DNA from: Lamellibrachia satsuma
Lineage: Eukaryota > Annelida > Polychaeta > Sabellida > Siboglinidae
Direction: 5' to 3'
NCBI GenBank assembly: GCA_033239005.1
Contig: BSQZ01000029.1
Location: forward strand, 2,012,501 to 2,076,500
DNA length: 64,000 bases
Positions 24,464-37,144 of the stretch are shown piece by piece (position 1 is the first letter of the stretch; each line of letters starts with the position of its first letter). The position numbers were made by a program, and so were the translations under genes. The notes under the pieces were generated by a model. The model had not been told where the DNA came from and made no database searches. It saw only the letters and a program-made list of their open reading frames with translations.

Positions 24464-26267
24464 AACGAACAATAATTTTGTAATCATATCTAATTAAATA
24501 TGATTGTGCACACGTGACAAATAAAACTGTGTTAAAACAATTGGATTTTAATTTTTCTTTAGCCTAGGATTTTAACAGTTGGAATTGATTTTTTGCAAGG
24601 CGGAATTAGAAATGATTTTTTGGAATTGACAAAACAGAATTGACCCCCATGCCTGAATAGACTTCCTTCATATGTATAGCTTGTACTAATACTATTGTGG
24701 GTTGCCGACAGTTGCCCCCTCCCCCCACGATATTCATTACAGTGTTATCAGTCGACTCAGAATAAAATGTAATTAATACATCTCTTTATGAACTTCCGGT
24801 TATTACATGTGGGGTTTAATCTGATCAATAAAGCAAATTAATTTTATATAATTTTGCCTTATTGTCAAGTCACAAGAATTCAGACAGAAATTGTAAAGTG
24901 TCATTATAGAAAGCAGACATGTAATCTGACAGTGTTCAACTGGGTAGATGACGATGCCTTAGTTAGTTTCCTCTCCAGCTAGACATTGCATGGGTGAAAT
25001 ACATTTTATTAAATATTTAAATACTTTTAAAAAGTTTGTGTAACTGCATTTGCACTTAATCACAATGAAAGTATTTGTATATTTAAATATTTCCATAAAG
25101 AATTTGAAATGTAAACAGCAACAGCAGGCTTCTGTTGCACTATAGTCTATACTGTCTTTTGGTGTGTTTCTCCCATGCATCTACCCCGCTTAGGCTTAGC
25201 CTTACGCTTGCCGCTTGCTCTCTAGGCATTTAGAACACTGGAGTATGAGACTTATTATGACTGTCAATAAATAATATCAAATTATTTTCTTGAATAATTT
25301 TGCCTAGTACATACGCCATGGCCCATGTTATAAGGCTGCAGTATATCATGTAGCACTTATTGAGTTATTGTTATTGTTTTGAATACGGCCACGTATTGAC
25401 GGTACGTCTGATCACGTCGAAAATAAATCGGCGGATAGGAAAACACTCGTAATTATATCAAACTATTAACACTTACTCGCACTTTATTGTATTCATACAT
25501 TTCGATTTACTGTGGGTTATATATATGCTGACGTTGAAGCACAGTTGTGCTTATTGGGGTGGAACTATATTGTAATCGTAGTGATCAGTCACAATGGTAA
25601 CGGTAATCCAATTTACTAACCTGGTTTCGGCTCGTCGCTTCCTGCGCATCGCTCTGCCCTTCGATATCTGACGTTTCCTTGTCGCAGAATAGTCTGTAGA
25701 TGCATGGTCATATGCGGAAAAAAAATCTAAGATGGAACGGTGTCTTTGACCAAGAATGACATCTTGATGCTCACCGTCTGTCCATGCTCATCACATAGTC
25801 TTTTGTCTTGTAATTTGCATCGGAAAAGTGGTCACTCGCAGTGCCTGCGGCTGGCGGACACGGCAATTTCCGCATTTGCAACCACCTTTTCCGCTGCAAA
25901 TTCTTCCTCGGAAGTCGATCAAAAGTTTTTTCCTTGCATTTGTAGTACTAGTTGATATATCCAGAAGCCATCCAGTGCACACCAGTTTTCTTTTTATTCG
26001 ATTTTCCATGCGTTTCGGCCGTTTTTCCGTGAGGTCTTTACTGTGTGAACGCCGTGCCAGGAGCTCGTACTCAAACCACTCTGCCGCTGAGCCCCCCGCA
26101 GAGCAATATGGCGCCGCCCAGCGAAGATAATGGCAAAGTTTAAAAGGATATTACAAAATTACCGTGGCGTTGCGCCCATCATATAAGGGTGATATATACT
26201 GTAAATGGTATGTTATTATGCTTGGGCTATGGTTGTTCGAGTGCTTCACCCCCCCTTTAAAGGTACT

Positions 26268-26343
26268 GTATGTGTTGCTGGAGGTGGAATTGAACCACCG
26301 TCCTCTCGATTGACAGGCGGGTGCTCTAACCATTAGACCGCCG
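26268..26343 (-). other. tRNA-like sequence (Asp-like anticodon loop), probably a SINE head or tRNA pseudogene
   Basis: The minus strand has an A-box-like TCTAATGGTTAGAGCACC, an anticodon loop CTGTCAA (GTC) and a B box GGTTCAATTCC. The anticodon stem (CCCGC against TCGAG) does not pair and the acceptor stem is poor, so it is not a functional tRNA. It sits only 6 bases inside the inner TTTAAA of the left arm. Confidence 0.6.
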
Positions 26344-27627
26344 CTCATGTAATAATATAATGTTCTTGGTACTAGAATAAACATTTGTAAATGATGCTGC
26401 CCGCCAAAATTCGTTTAATAAGCCGGGTACATATGTTTGCATTTTTACTGTTTCGTTGCGAAACGTTGCGAATAGTGTTTATGGCGCGAAACCACAGGGG
26501 CGGAGCTAGGCGAAGCTTGCTTTGCCGAACGTTAATGAGATGCATCACGTGATCGCGGGATCGATGCGTGCGCAACGGTGACTTGATCATAGTTTGTTGA
26601 CATTCGAGCAACATGGCTGACAGTGACAGGCGGGTTGCGCGTGCACCGTTGTGTTCCGCGACGAAGAGGAGGAAAAAGGTGTTGGATAAAGCGAGATTGG
26701 CAACACGAGTGACACTGAAAAACCAAAAGGGACGTTGGGATCGTCTGAAGACTCTCTTGAAAATGAAAGACAATGAAGTGGCAGAAATTCTACTCGACAC
26801 GTTAGTACATTTTCTTATTATTAATATTAGGCCCTATCCTAGCGCGAGTATCGGCATCGCATCAATACCCGGAGCCTTCACACAGTTCAGGTTTAACACC
26901 AGTTAAGTTGTTTCCAGATTGTGGGTTTAAGTGTAATTCGTTCATGAACGTGTGTATGTGAGAAAATAGATCAACGTTTTAATTACAAGTAACGCATAAC
27001 GGTACTAACGTACGTTACGACCCGACCAACGCAACCCGACTGGCTACAACAATATAAATAAGATTAAACAATTGTTTGCTTAACATGGTGTTTCTTACTG
27101 GGAAAAGTTGCTGCCTGTTGTCTTTTTTGGGGTATCATAGTCATGGTTATTGGAGAATGGGGTGTGCTATGTGTATGAATGGCAAGGGGAGTCGTCAATC
27201 AGAAAAAAACAAAGTATTTAAAAAAATTATTGAACATTGAAATACTTCAGGAGAGTACTGAGTACTTCCGCCCCAGGTCTGGTCGAGGACACCATTTGAT
27301 TTGTTGTAGCCGTGCATACACACACACACACACACATAAAATATAGTGCCTGCATGTTGTATATGTGGCATGTTGATAATCTCCATGGCATAGACTTCGT
27401 GTAGCAAAAACTCACCCATGTGCTTAGACTAGTTATTGTTGTTGCTCTCCTCTCTTTCCCTGTAGTCTGGGGTGAGGCTGGCACTGATACTGGTTGATAA
27501 TTTATTTTTCCCCTCCTTCATAGCTAGTCCCGTTTTACTACCGTCTCCACCAATTGTCTCCACTCCCTCATTCTCTATTCCCCTCCCACTAAATCTCTCT
27601 TCATGGAGTCCTCCTGTCTCGGTCTTC

Positions 27628-27813
27628 TTCTACCCTCCACTGCCTTCTACCCTCCACTGTCTTCTACCCTCCACTGCCTTCTACCCTCCACTGCCTTCAA
27701 CCCTCCACTGTCTTCTACCCTCCACTGCCTTCTACCCTCCACTGCCTTCTACCCTCCACTGCCTTCTACCTTCCACTCCCTTCTACCCTCCACTGCCTTC
27801 TACCCTACACTTT
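27628..27813. repeat. 17-bp minisatellite in transposase intron 1
   Basis: About ten copies of CTTCTACCCTCCACTGC with single-base variants. Confidence 0.95.
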
Positions 27814-28300
27814 TCAGATTCATATTTTGTTATACAAAATGCCTGATGAATAATGTACACTAAGTAGTTGTCAGGCACCAAGACTATGCACAGTTTATCT
27901 TGCCAGTTATTCTATGTCTAATCTAATATGTCACCAAAACATTGGTACCCACTTGAATGAAATTATGTACATTTGTCATTGTCCAAGAAATGCAAGGCAT
28001 TTAAGTGTGGCCCTACTTCATGTTCATGCTTGGATAAATTATGGTGGGAAAGAATTGGCCCATTGAAATGTAGCAAATTGAAAAAGTTATATCATAATAT
28101 GAACAAACACGTAAATGATCAGCTAAAGATGTGGAAAGAAGAATGGTTATGGAAGAATGGTTGTTTTAAGTTAAAATGCAATTAGTGTTGTAACAACACT
28201 GGAATCTTCAGTGAGTTATTACTTTCCCATCAGTGCACATAGATAAGTATCAGTCCAATCTGTTAACAGGTTCTATGGTGTTGTGTGTTGCCCTGCCTAT

Positions 28301-28301
28301 A

Positions 28302-28351
<50 letters not shown>
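28301..28351. repeat. (TA)n microsatellite, intron 1 of transposase
   Basis: A near-pure TA tract. A second one lies at 28,711-28,760, about 75 bases before exon 2. Confidence 0.95.
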
Positions 28352-28352
<1 letters not shown>

Positions 28353-28709
28353 GAAAATATACAGAGAGAGAGGGAGAAAGTTGTAAATTTTTCCTTTTAC
28401 TTTATCTATTTCATGCAACTTCATTACATTACTTTTTTCTGTTACTTTATTTCCTACATTCATATGGATATGACAATGTGGTAGTTTTATTTTGACATCA
28501 AAAACTAGCAATGTTATGTACACATGAGGTACTCCACCATAAAGCTGATAGAGGCACATCCAATATATTGGCACACACGTGTAGGGATGTGTTATGGGGG
28601 GATTCATTACGTTTCTGATATTCAATACGTCAAACGTTTGAAAGTTGCCATGCATAAATTTCACATTTGCCAACAATTCTTTATAATCGGAGTATATTTA
28701 GGCCTATAC

Positions 28710-28765
<56 letters not shown>

Positions 28766-31700
28766 ACAACAATCCTTGCAACATAAGCTTATGTCACAAA
28801 CTGATGTACAAAGTAATATTTCTGTATGTTACACAGGTATGAAAAATATGAGAGGTTTACATCAAAGACATCAACACCAAAACATGTGGTCACTCCTCAG
28901 GACCTGCTGGTCAGCCCAATTGGTGGCATTAGTGGTGAGAGTGGCACACTCACTGCAGAGAGTGGAGTTGGGCCCTTTTCCACAAGTAATGCTGAGGTCG
29001 ACTATCCCCCGTCACCACCAGTGGCAGGCCCATCACACAAAGCAGACATTGATATCTCTGTTTGGTAAGTTTTCTAAACTTTATATGTTTATTACAGTCA
29101 ATGTGTTTTTAATAAATTTTTTTCATGATAATTGATAATAATTCCTCTTAGTTGTACACATACCCGTGATACTGCAAACTTGTTTCTTTTCAGAGTTTTT
29201 CATGGGTGTAGTTGTTGACTTTCAAGACAAATAAAAAAACAAATTGATATTACATACCATGATATTAAATTAGCATTTCTTTGTAGCTCACTATCGTCTG
29301 ATGAAGACAATGAGGATGATGATGACAGTGAGGAGGGTGATGAGGATGATTATGATTTATGGTTGCCATCGCAAAGCACTGAAGAGGCTTCATATGACCT
29401 GGACACCAGTGTCACTGATAGGTACATATTGTTAGTCGACATAATTTTTATTGAAATGGGAAATTATAGATACACAATTTTCTGCCTGAGCTATTGCTTT
29501 GTAGGTGTCAAAACAGACTTGGGTTAATAGTAATATGTAAGTCAGTTTTGTTTCTGTAATAGTAATTGATACAATTGTTTTTGTCAGTTAATAGTACTAC
29601 ATCATACATTAGTATACAATAGTATAGTACCTAATGTTAAAGTTGCATATAATTTAATTTTTATGATTTTGAGTTTTGTTTTTTTGTAGTTTTAGCAAAG
29701 ACGACATAAAAGAAGCAAAGTATCTGGCACTCGATGAGCAAGTGTTCGGCAGTGCACAGAGCAGTGAAGAAATTTGGCCAGAGCCAGAGGCTGGGATTGT
29801 GCAGGAGCATGATGCGAAACATCTGTTGGCACAGGAATCCTGCATAGCATATGAAGAGTGTTTAAAGAAACTGGCCCTGACTCACATGCCACCAAAGTGC
29901 AGCAAGTGTTCAACACTATACATATTGGAGTCTCACCAGATAGGGACAGCTTTGTACGTAACCTGGGTAAGTCGTATTTTATAAATAGCTGCAATTAAAT
30001 TTCAGCATATAAGCATGTCATACAATTGTTGTAAAACACACACAGTATTGTTCTGCAAGGGCATAGAATTTGAGCCCTACACTGTCTTGCGATTAGCCAT
30101 TACAATCCAGGCTTGGCCTTGGCCCATTCACTGTAGGCCCCGCCCAACGCCACAGTGTCTATTTGTTCAGTCCACACCCAACCCTGGCCCATAAAATGTA
30201 GACCCAGGCCAGAGACATTTTTTGAGGCCTGGAAGGGGGCATGGGTCGGCCTTTGGGACAGTCTAAGCACACCAAGTATAGACATGTTTAATGATGGCGT
30301 ACATTGAATTTGTCACTGTGTCTGACCTCCATGCACAGGTGTTGTGTAGGATTGTGTTCTGGCCAGTATAACCAGCATATACAAACCACTTTCTTTTCAT
30401 TCATTTCACTGTATCATGTTTAAAAGAGTGGAACCTTAATTCATTTTTATTTCAGATTTGTAAAAATCGTCATGTTGGGCACAAGTGGTGTTCACAGCCC
30501 AGGCTTGTTTCACGAGGCCTTCATGCTGGAGATTTTTGCCTTGCAATGAATTTGATTTTGTCAGGTAATAATTACCAGAAGATTGCCCTCATGGTAAAAT
30601 TCATGAAATTAGGAACATTGTCCAAGTCAATGTTCCATCAAATTCAGGGGTTGTATTGTGTGCCCTGCATCGAGACCTACTGGGCTGGGATACAAGCAGA
30701 AGTCTTGGAACGACTACGTGAACAACCATTGCATCTTTCTGGTGTGTATTTATGGTCTAATGTATTTCATAAATGTATGCAAAATTTAATGTTGATGTGT
30801 GTTTGTATCAAGTACATCTATATATTGTTGCCAATGGATGAGTTGGAGGTGCAGGTTGAATGATTCATCATTGTGTTTATGATTATATTGTAAATAATTA
30901 TTTACATTATAAAAAGAACATATTAGACAAACTGTTAAGGTGATAAACTTTTCTGCATAAAATATATATATTTTTAACTTAACAATATTGTAAATATGCT
31001 GTTTTGTAAGTTATTCGGTATTCCTTTTCAATTCTCATTTTCTGAGAAATAATTTACTATTAATATTATGAATAAGTTCACAACAGGGTGTAACACAGTT
31101 GACTTCCCTTTGTAGTACAAGAATAAATAAAATCACATGAACATGAAACTCCCTTCAGATTACGACATGTGTCTTACATTAATTGTGACAAACAAATTAT
31201 TAACAGCCTGTGTCTGCATACCTTTATTTAGCATTTGAGTATAATGTCTTTTTTGTGTGCAAGTTCATATGTAAAATATTAACCCAGCTTCTATGCACAA
31301 TCTTATGCCCCATATGGAATTGTTTGAGTTTGGAGTTTTAAGCATAATATAAATTATATATATATATTAAATGAAAACATAAATAATAACAGAATAATTT
31401 AGCATGTGAGGTTATTTGTAATATTTATGTTTAATTTATTTCACTTCATATCCCGTTGGGTGATGGTCGCAGTGACAGTCCTGGTCACTGTGCACAGTAC
31501 TGCATGTACAGTCTGATGGAACAGTCAACGCAGGACTTGGTGTCTGTGCTTGTTGTGGACAAAAGGAAAACGCAACTGAAATCCACTGCAATGGAAAAGG
31601 TGGCCCTAGAAATTATTAAAAATCATTAAATAGTCTCAAAGAAAAGAAAATGAATGTGGCAGAAGTGACTACAGATGCTCGTCCGCAAATTGCCAGCATG

Positions 31701-34648
31701 TTCAGCGAGTTCATTTACAGTTTGTCTATAACCACAGATCATTTTTGTCATTGTATTGTTGCAAAGATACTTGTCTTTAAAAAAAATTTGTACATTCTCA
31801 TTATGCTGTGGTTACGTTACTGGTTAAAAAACAAGCAGTTCTTCTGAAACTCAGGAAGTGATCGGTCCATCTCCACACTAAATACATTGATGTACCATAT
31901 GATGAATGTGCCTGTTTCATAAATATTATTGTTTTCCACAGAAAAACACTTCACAGACGTCAATCACCAGTGGGATATTTGGCATGGGTCAAAAAACTTC
32001 ATCAAGAAGATTCAGGCAGTTAGAACAAATTATATGTTACATTATAGAATTATACAAATACATGTAATTGCTCTGCATCTTGATATCATAATGTAAATGT
32101 TCTAACCTGTAAATTACCCATAGGCCAATTAGTGTTTTATTGTATATTATGTTACATCAAATGTGCATAAATCTTAAGATTTGCATGTCATAATTATTTA
32201 CAATCACACTACAGATGTTCAAGTATATTTATTTATTGTGTATGAATTTCATAATTATTATTCCATATTACCCGACGTTCATGCTATTTCAATTTATACT
32301 TTGCTAAAAGGCACACCATAAATAATTTAGAAGACTGTGATGTCACATTATTCAACGGGAGTGTTTGCAAGTGTTAATTGAAGTTATCGCCTATATGCAG
32401 GGTTGAAAGGGCTTCTGACTTAAAAATATACTTCCTCTTGAAGACAAGTTTGCGTAGCTTCATTACATTCAAAAAGGGAATAGCTCAAACATACACAATG
32501 TCATAAAATATTAGACTGTCAGGCTATCTGGTGACAATACAACTCCACAAGTGTGCGCACATTGTGCTTTTGTATTAAAAAACATACAAAACTTTTTTGA
32601 TCTCGATCCTTGTAAACAATTATTTGTGTTAAATTCATATAAATCAGCGATTAAAAAAACTGGAAATAAAAAAATCATAAATCAATGATTTTTTGGAGTT
32701 ATTTAAATCAAACAACCCTGCCTATATGCTAATGATTGTTTCTTTTCTGCAGGTAGGGCAAGAGAAGGGAAATGGACTGATGTTGACATGGGCAGGAGAC
32801 ATAGCGAACCATTTCTGGTACTGCTGTGAGAAGGCTGATGGCTCTGTGCAAAGCCTCATTGTAAATACTTTGCTTGACTGTATACAATCACACTTTACAA
32901 ATGCAACAGTAACATTTAATAATGTTTCAATGTAAATAGTTGCATGTTTTAAATGTGTACATATATTGATACTTTAATATCAAGAAACAAAGTATTAGTG
33001 TAGTTTGATGGAACGAATCCTTGTGAAAGAATATTTAATAATTTCTGGCAATGTCTACAAATTTTAACATGACCAGGTTGATCTGTACTGGGTCACTGAC
33101 ATACTAAATTGCTCACAAATGCTAACAAACAGACTTACTTGGTAATACCCAAAGTATTTCACAATTTTTCATTCTAAAACCTATTCACTCTAATTTCTTG
33201 ATACTAGCGAAATGTGGCATGTTTTGAAAGTTTTTCAATCATAGGGTCGATGGCGTGGAATCCTACATCATGTGACTAACAGTCACTCATGGCTGATGAG
33301 TGAAGGGGATGCACCAGCCCACTGTGAGCACGAGCCTTTGACAGCAACAGACAGAGTGGTTTGTAACGGACTCCCCAGCACATGTCGCTCTGAGACGTGT
33401 TGTGTTGAACAAACGATTCATGAATACTCTCAAGTATTATGTCAATTTCAGGTGAGATATACATATATAATTGTGTGTGTGTGTGTGGTGTGTGTGTGTG
33501 CGCGCGCGCATGCGTGCGTGCAAACCATTCATACATATTATATATATGCAGCAAATAAAAACACACCAGACTTTAACACGTACTATCCATACAGGTATAT
33601 TGAGCATGTCTTGTTTGAATGCATGCATACATGACAGTTATAGTTACAGCGAACTTTGAGTTTTGTTTATATTGTCATGATTTTGTCTTCCAGGCATACT
33701 GGTGCGCTGGAAGCTTTCTAAATATCGTCATTTGTCAAAATTACTACAATTTGACTGACTGTCTATTTCGACTTTGTTATGTAAACATTTACCCAAGCCT
33801 GTAGATTATACAGTATGATGGAGTTGGCAACTGGATCATGCTTATGAAATGTACAGTTAAAACTTATCTACTGCAGCTTCCCAGTGTATCGGGCACGAAA
33901 TTTCCTCGCAGCAATAGACTACCAGAAGCACAAAGATTTGCCACTGAAGACAAACAGCAAAGGGCACACTGTGTAAGTATAGCTTGTATACATTGTTGGT
34001 AGACACAACAGTGACATTCCATTACAGCACAAATAACGATTATGTTTCTACTTAGCCCCTTGGGTTAGTTAGTATTTTGTAAATAAGACTACATAGTGAT
34101 TAAAACAATGTTTCAGGTGGCTGTTTGCACAAAGAAAAAAACATCATTCACATGTTAATATTTCCAGTGGGAGGTTTATTGCGTTGCAATACACTACCAG
34201 TAATACAGTGCAAACTAAAAATAGCATATGTATATCATGTTATGCATATGCATTCATATCATTTAGCCAATTACGTTGAAACAGTACATAGCACCAGCAT
34301 GTGGAACGGAGAATGTCTTGCAAATACCATCCTGCCTAACAAGAGTTATTAATTGTCTTATAACACATCATTAAGTTTGTTTGTTAATTTACAGTTACCA
34401 CAAGGTAGTCAACAAGAGGGAAAAAATGGACAATTGTGCCGGAGCGGCAACCGAAACATTATAAGTACATTGTCATCCTGCAGGATACAATCATCTGTGC
34501 CTGCATAGAGAATGAATTGCCCAAAGCCAGGAAGCGTGGCATCAAGCCTGACAATCCCAGAAACATTGCACCCAACATCGCAACAGTGCCTGCTCCACCG
34601 ACATCTGAGCTAGTTGCTAGGCATTGTACTCGATTTAGAAAGTCTTAA

Positions 34649-34866
34649 TCATGTCACACCAATGTAACGGAGAGAAGCAAGGTAGGAACAGGTAACCAAC
34701 GTGCCATTTAACGTGTGTATTTATTTTGTAATATCAAACAATTCAAAGGTAAAAATTTTTTCAGAAAACAGTGTGGTTTGAAAACTGTCATGGGTAACTT
34801 TATAATGTGTCTGGTTAAGTTTTCACAAAGCGTATGAGTGTGCATTCATGTTTAACAAGTAATAAC
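34649..34866. other. Short convergent gap between the two loop genes
   Basis: Only about 220 bases separate the stop of the transposase from the stop of the opposing gene. A minus-strand AATAAA is at 34,720-34,725, so the 3' ends of the two transcripts may overlap. Confidence 0.5.
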
Positions 34867-36169
34867 TTAACCTATTCTATGAACTTTTAACCCAGTGTAT
34901 TGTCCATTTTCACTTGGAAATGTCTGTCTAATTTGCCACACACAACAGCTTGGTATAACATGGCGGTTACCTGTTCCCAGCTTGCCATGTCGCCAGAGAA
35001 CAAACTGGTGGTATGCATAATGCCGCATGGCATCATTGTCCCCTCGTGCTGGCACACCAAACACATCAGCTCTGTAACGTCCCATCATTGTCAATACTGT
35101 AACGTCCCATCATTGTCAATACTGTACCAGTAAATCCATTTCCTGTAGAAAATATATGTCATTAAATTTTAGGCATTTTTAATGTACTCTGCATAAAATG
35201 ACAGGTGATTATGCATGTGTGGTTACATGAATACATATATAATAATTGTACTGCCACAAGATGCCATATATATTATATTATGAGAATATGATATTCATTG
35301 TAGGTCTGATGTGTTGTAACAGTTTCAAATAATGTTGATATGAAAGTAGGATATAGGTCACTCATCATATTCTGTGGCAGAGATATAATGCTACTAAACA
35401 TTAAGAGTGTTCATTGTGATGAGCATAATTGTTTGTTATTGTATTATCATCTTGTCACTAGGTATGTGTACAATTTACAATTCTTTGTTATCATTTTCAA
35501 TACAAATCACATATAAAACAGTGTAGCAGACATGACTGCTTAACAAAATGCAAACAAAGAAAGAGTGATGCTTGACAGTTGTCTGCTGATGTAACACAGT
35601 CTGGTTATCCCATACTGTTCTGTTGTTGCTTCATGGACAGCTGATTATATTAGTTCAGTAGTTCTTAAGGAGATCAGTTGGTTAGAGCCAATGATGTACA
35701 GTCTGTAAGAAAGTTGGTATAATAAGGTGTTGTGTTTGTTCAATCATTGTCCAGCTGAACAATTTGTGGGAGGTTAAATCTAAAAAATGGTGGGAGGTGG
35801 TAGATTGGATTGACTCTAAAAAATGGTGGGAGTTTGGGTAAAATATTGGACCCACAAACAGATGGGAAAAGGGCAGTTGGCCCCAAAAACAGGTGGTTGG
35901 GAGATTGAGACCGCTGCCACACACTTTCTTGTATTACTTACAGGTCGAAGGCTGATACATTTATCAGGCTGCATGTTGCAGCATAGATGTTCAATATCAC
36001 TGGTCATTTCTTGACAATGGTTGCATGTGCACCAATTTGGAGCAACCGCACTTCCCACTGTTTCTGTTGTGTTTTGTCTCATAATGTCAAATAAGAGGCC
36101 TGGCTCCCTCTCGGCCATCTGCAGAAGCAGCCCTTTTGCCTCCGGTTCAGTCAAGGCACTGATGTCAGC
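34867..36169 (-). pseudogene. P2X7-intracellular-domain-like Cys-rich gene (at least two exons), convergent to transposase
   Basis: Minus-strand exon 36,169-35,942 has an acceptor (ACTTGCAG) and donor (GACCT|GTAAGT). It encodes 76 residues with EPEAKGLLLQMAEREPGLLF and the Cys/His cluster WCTCNHCQEM...LCCNMQ. A second exon (acceptor at 35,143, stop at 34,867) gives DAMRHYAYHQFVLWRHGKLG and VIPSCCVWQIRQTFPS-QYTG. These are the two hallmark parts of proteins related to the P2X7 receptor intracellular domain, which occur widely as stand-alone, transposon-associated proteins. A 25-bp tandem duplication (35,073-35,122) shifts the frame at the start of the second exon. The 5' exon was not found; it would lie above 36,170, possibly in the right arm. 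Confidence 0.7.
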
Positions 36170-36505
36170 CTGCAAGTATGACAAAGAAGAGGTGCCACCA
36201 AGTAAAATATTTTATTTTTACGGTACATGTACTTCATTCTGGTGCTTTTCAACATGAAATGATGGTATGTAGGTACATGTGGATTCAAAATGAGTAAACT
36301 AATTTTTTGGCGGTTTGTTATTACATTTTGGCTTGAAAGCAGGTTGTAAAAATGCTGAAAAAGCAGCCCTACTGCCAAAGTGGTACACTTGGCATATCTG
36401 CATATTATTTCACGTACATGACACAGGTATTGCTGCTGTTGCAAAGGGTTGCAGGGATACTATATCATATGCACTTATTATTGTCTATAATATTTGGCTC
36501 AGAAC
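36170..36505. other. Non-coding end of the loop
   Basis: No gene or known repeat was recognised. It should contain the upstream intron or promoter of the P2X7-like gene. Confidence 0.4.
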
Positions 36506-36757
36506 TTTAAAGGGGGGGTGAAGCACTCGAACAACCATAGCCCAAACATAATGACATACCATTTACAGTATATATCACCCTTATATGATGGGCGCAACGC
36601 CACGGTAATTTTGTAATATCCTTTTAAACTTTGCCATTATCTTCGCTGGGCGGCGCCATATTGCTCTGCGGGGGGCTCAGCGGCAGAGTGGTTTGAGTAC
36701 GAGCTCCTGGCACGGCGTTCACACAGTAAAAACCTCACGGAAAAACGGCCGAAACGC

Positions 36758-37144
36758 ATGGAAAATCGAATAAAAAGAAAACTGGTGTGCACTGGATGGC
36801 TCCTGGATATATCAACTAGTACTACAAATGCAAGGAAAAAACTTTTGATCGACTTCCGAGGAAGAATTTGCAGCGGAAAAGGTGGTTGCAAATGCGGAAA
36901 TTGCCGTGTCCGCCAGCCGCAGGCACTGCGAGTGACCACTTTTCCGATGCAAATTACAAGACAAAAGACTATGTGATGAGCATGGACAGACGGTGAGCAT
37001 CAAGATGTCATTCTTGGTCAAAGACACCGTTCCATCTTAGATTTTTTTTCCGCATATGACCATGCATCTACAGACTATTCTGCGACAAAGAAACGTCAGA
37101 TATCGAAGGGCAGAGCGATGCGCAGGAAGCGACGAGCCGAAACC
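36758..37144 (+). other. Possible exon near inner end of right arm (mirrored near 25,620-26,009, minus)
   Basis: An ATG frame has a Cys cluster, CSGKGGCKCGNCRVRQP, and stops at 36,976. A second open stretch with a basic tail (KGRAMRRKRRAETR) ends at a donor CCAG|GTTAGT at 37,145. I do not recognise a family. It may be a leader exon or chance. Confidence 0.25.

Larger units (their letters stand above)
21615..24655. mobile_element. hAT-like element in left arm, with nested RT fragment
   Basis: The ends CAGGCATGTGGTCAATTCC and (reverse complement of the other end) CAGGCATGGGGGTCAATTC form a terminal inverted repeat of about 19 bases beginning with CAG, as in hAT elements. Flanks AATATACTT and AATAGACTT match at 8 of 9 bases, a likely target duplication. 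No hAT transposase was found. Inside are a CR1-like RT fragment (21,895-23,135), a FLYWCH-like remnant (about 23,661-23,848) and a (GT)n tract (24,423-24,460). The same insertion is at 38,110-41,156 in the right arm, so it predates the arm duplication. Confidence 0.65.
17988..26261 (+). mobile_element. Left arm of the 27-kb inverted-repeat composite (8.27 kb)
   Basis: Its reverse complement matches 36,506-45,100 nearly base for base; shared reading frames differ by at most one or two residues. The outer end is TTTAAAGGGGAACTGAAGCA; the inner end, read outward, is TTTAAAGGGGGGGTGAAGCA. The two ends therefore form an imperfect terminal inverted repeat of about 17 bases inside each arm, with TTTAAA on both sides. 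That is what a TTAA-targeting transposon (piggyBac or Kolobok type) would show. The arm is mostly non-coding and carries a nested hAT-like element, a CR1-like RT fragment, microsatellites and a minisatellite. Confidence 0.85.
26613..34648 (+). pseudogene. Kolobok-type transposase gene, about 11-12 exons, degraded
   Basis: Exons joined by sound GT-AG sites: 26,613-26,800, 28,837-29,064, 29,287-29,421, 29,690-29,966, 30,456-30,741; then less sound ones near 31,453-31,715, 31,942-32,015, 32,753-32,860, 33,245-33,451, 33,694-33,760, 33,877-33,972 and 34,395-34,648. The N-terminus has GRWDRLKTLLKMKDNEVAEI, followed by an acidic stretch. The core shows HAGDFCLAMNLILSGNNYQK, LGDGRSDSPGHCAQYC, AEVTTDARPQIASMF, HQWDIWHGSKNFIKKI, AGDIANHFWYCCEKADG and RWRGILHHVTNSHSW, the ordered blocks of Kolobok-like DDE transposases, ending with the ATNSKG-like KTNSKGH. 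Damage: a lost acceptor before LGDGR, a stop and frameshift near 31,620, a garbled exon near 33,700 and a frameshift in an A-run near 34,425. It lies in the loop between two inverted arms. Confidence 0.8.

Noticed and set aside
26268..26343. Functional tRNA-Asp gene
   Set aside because: The anticodon and acceptor stems do not pair properly.
26151..26384. Short protein frame with MVRAPACQSRGRWF
   Set aside because: This peptide is the translation of the tRNA-like sequence at 26,268-26,343 and the arm end, not a gene.
28233..28484. Tyr-Ile repeat proteins in several places (also near 21.4, 22.8, 39.9, 41.3 and 58.3 kb)
   Set aside because: They are translations of (TA)n microsatellites.
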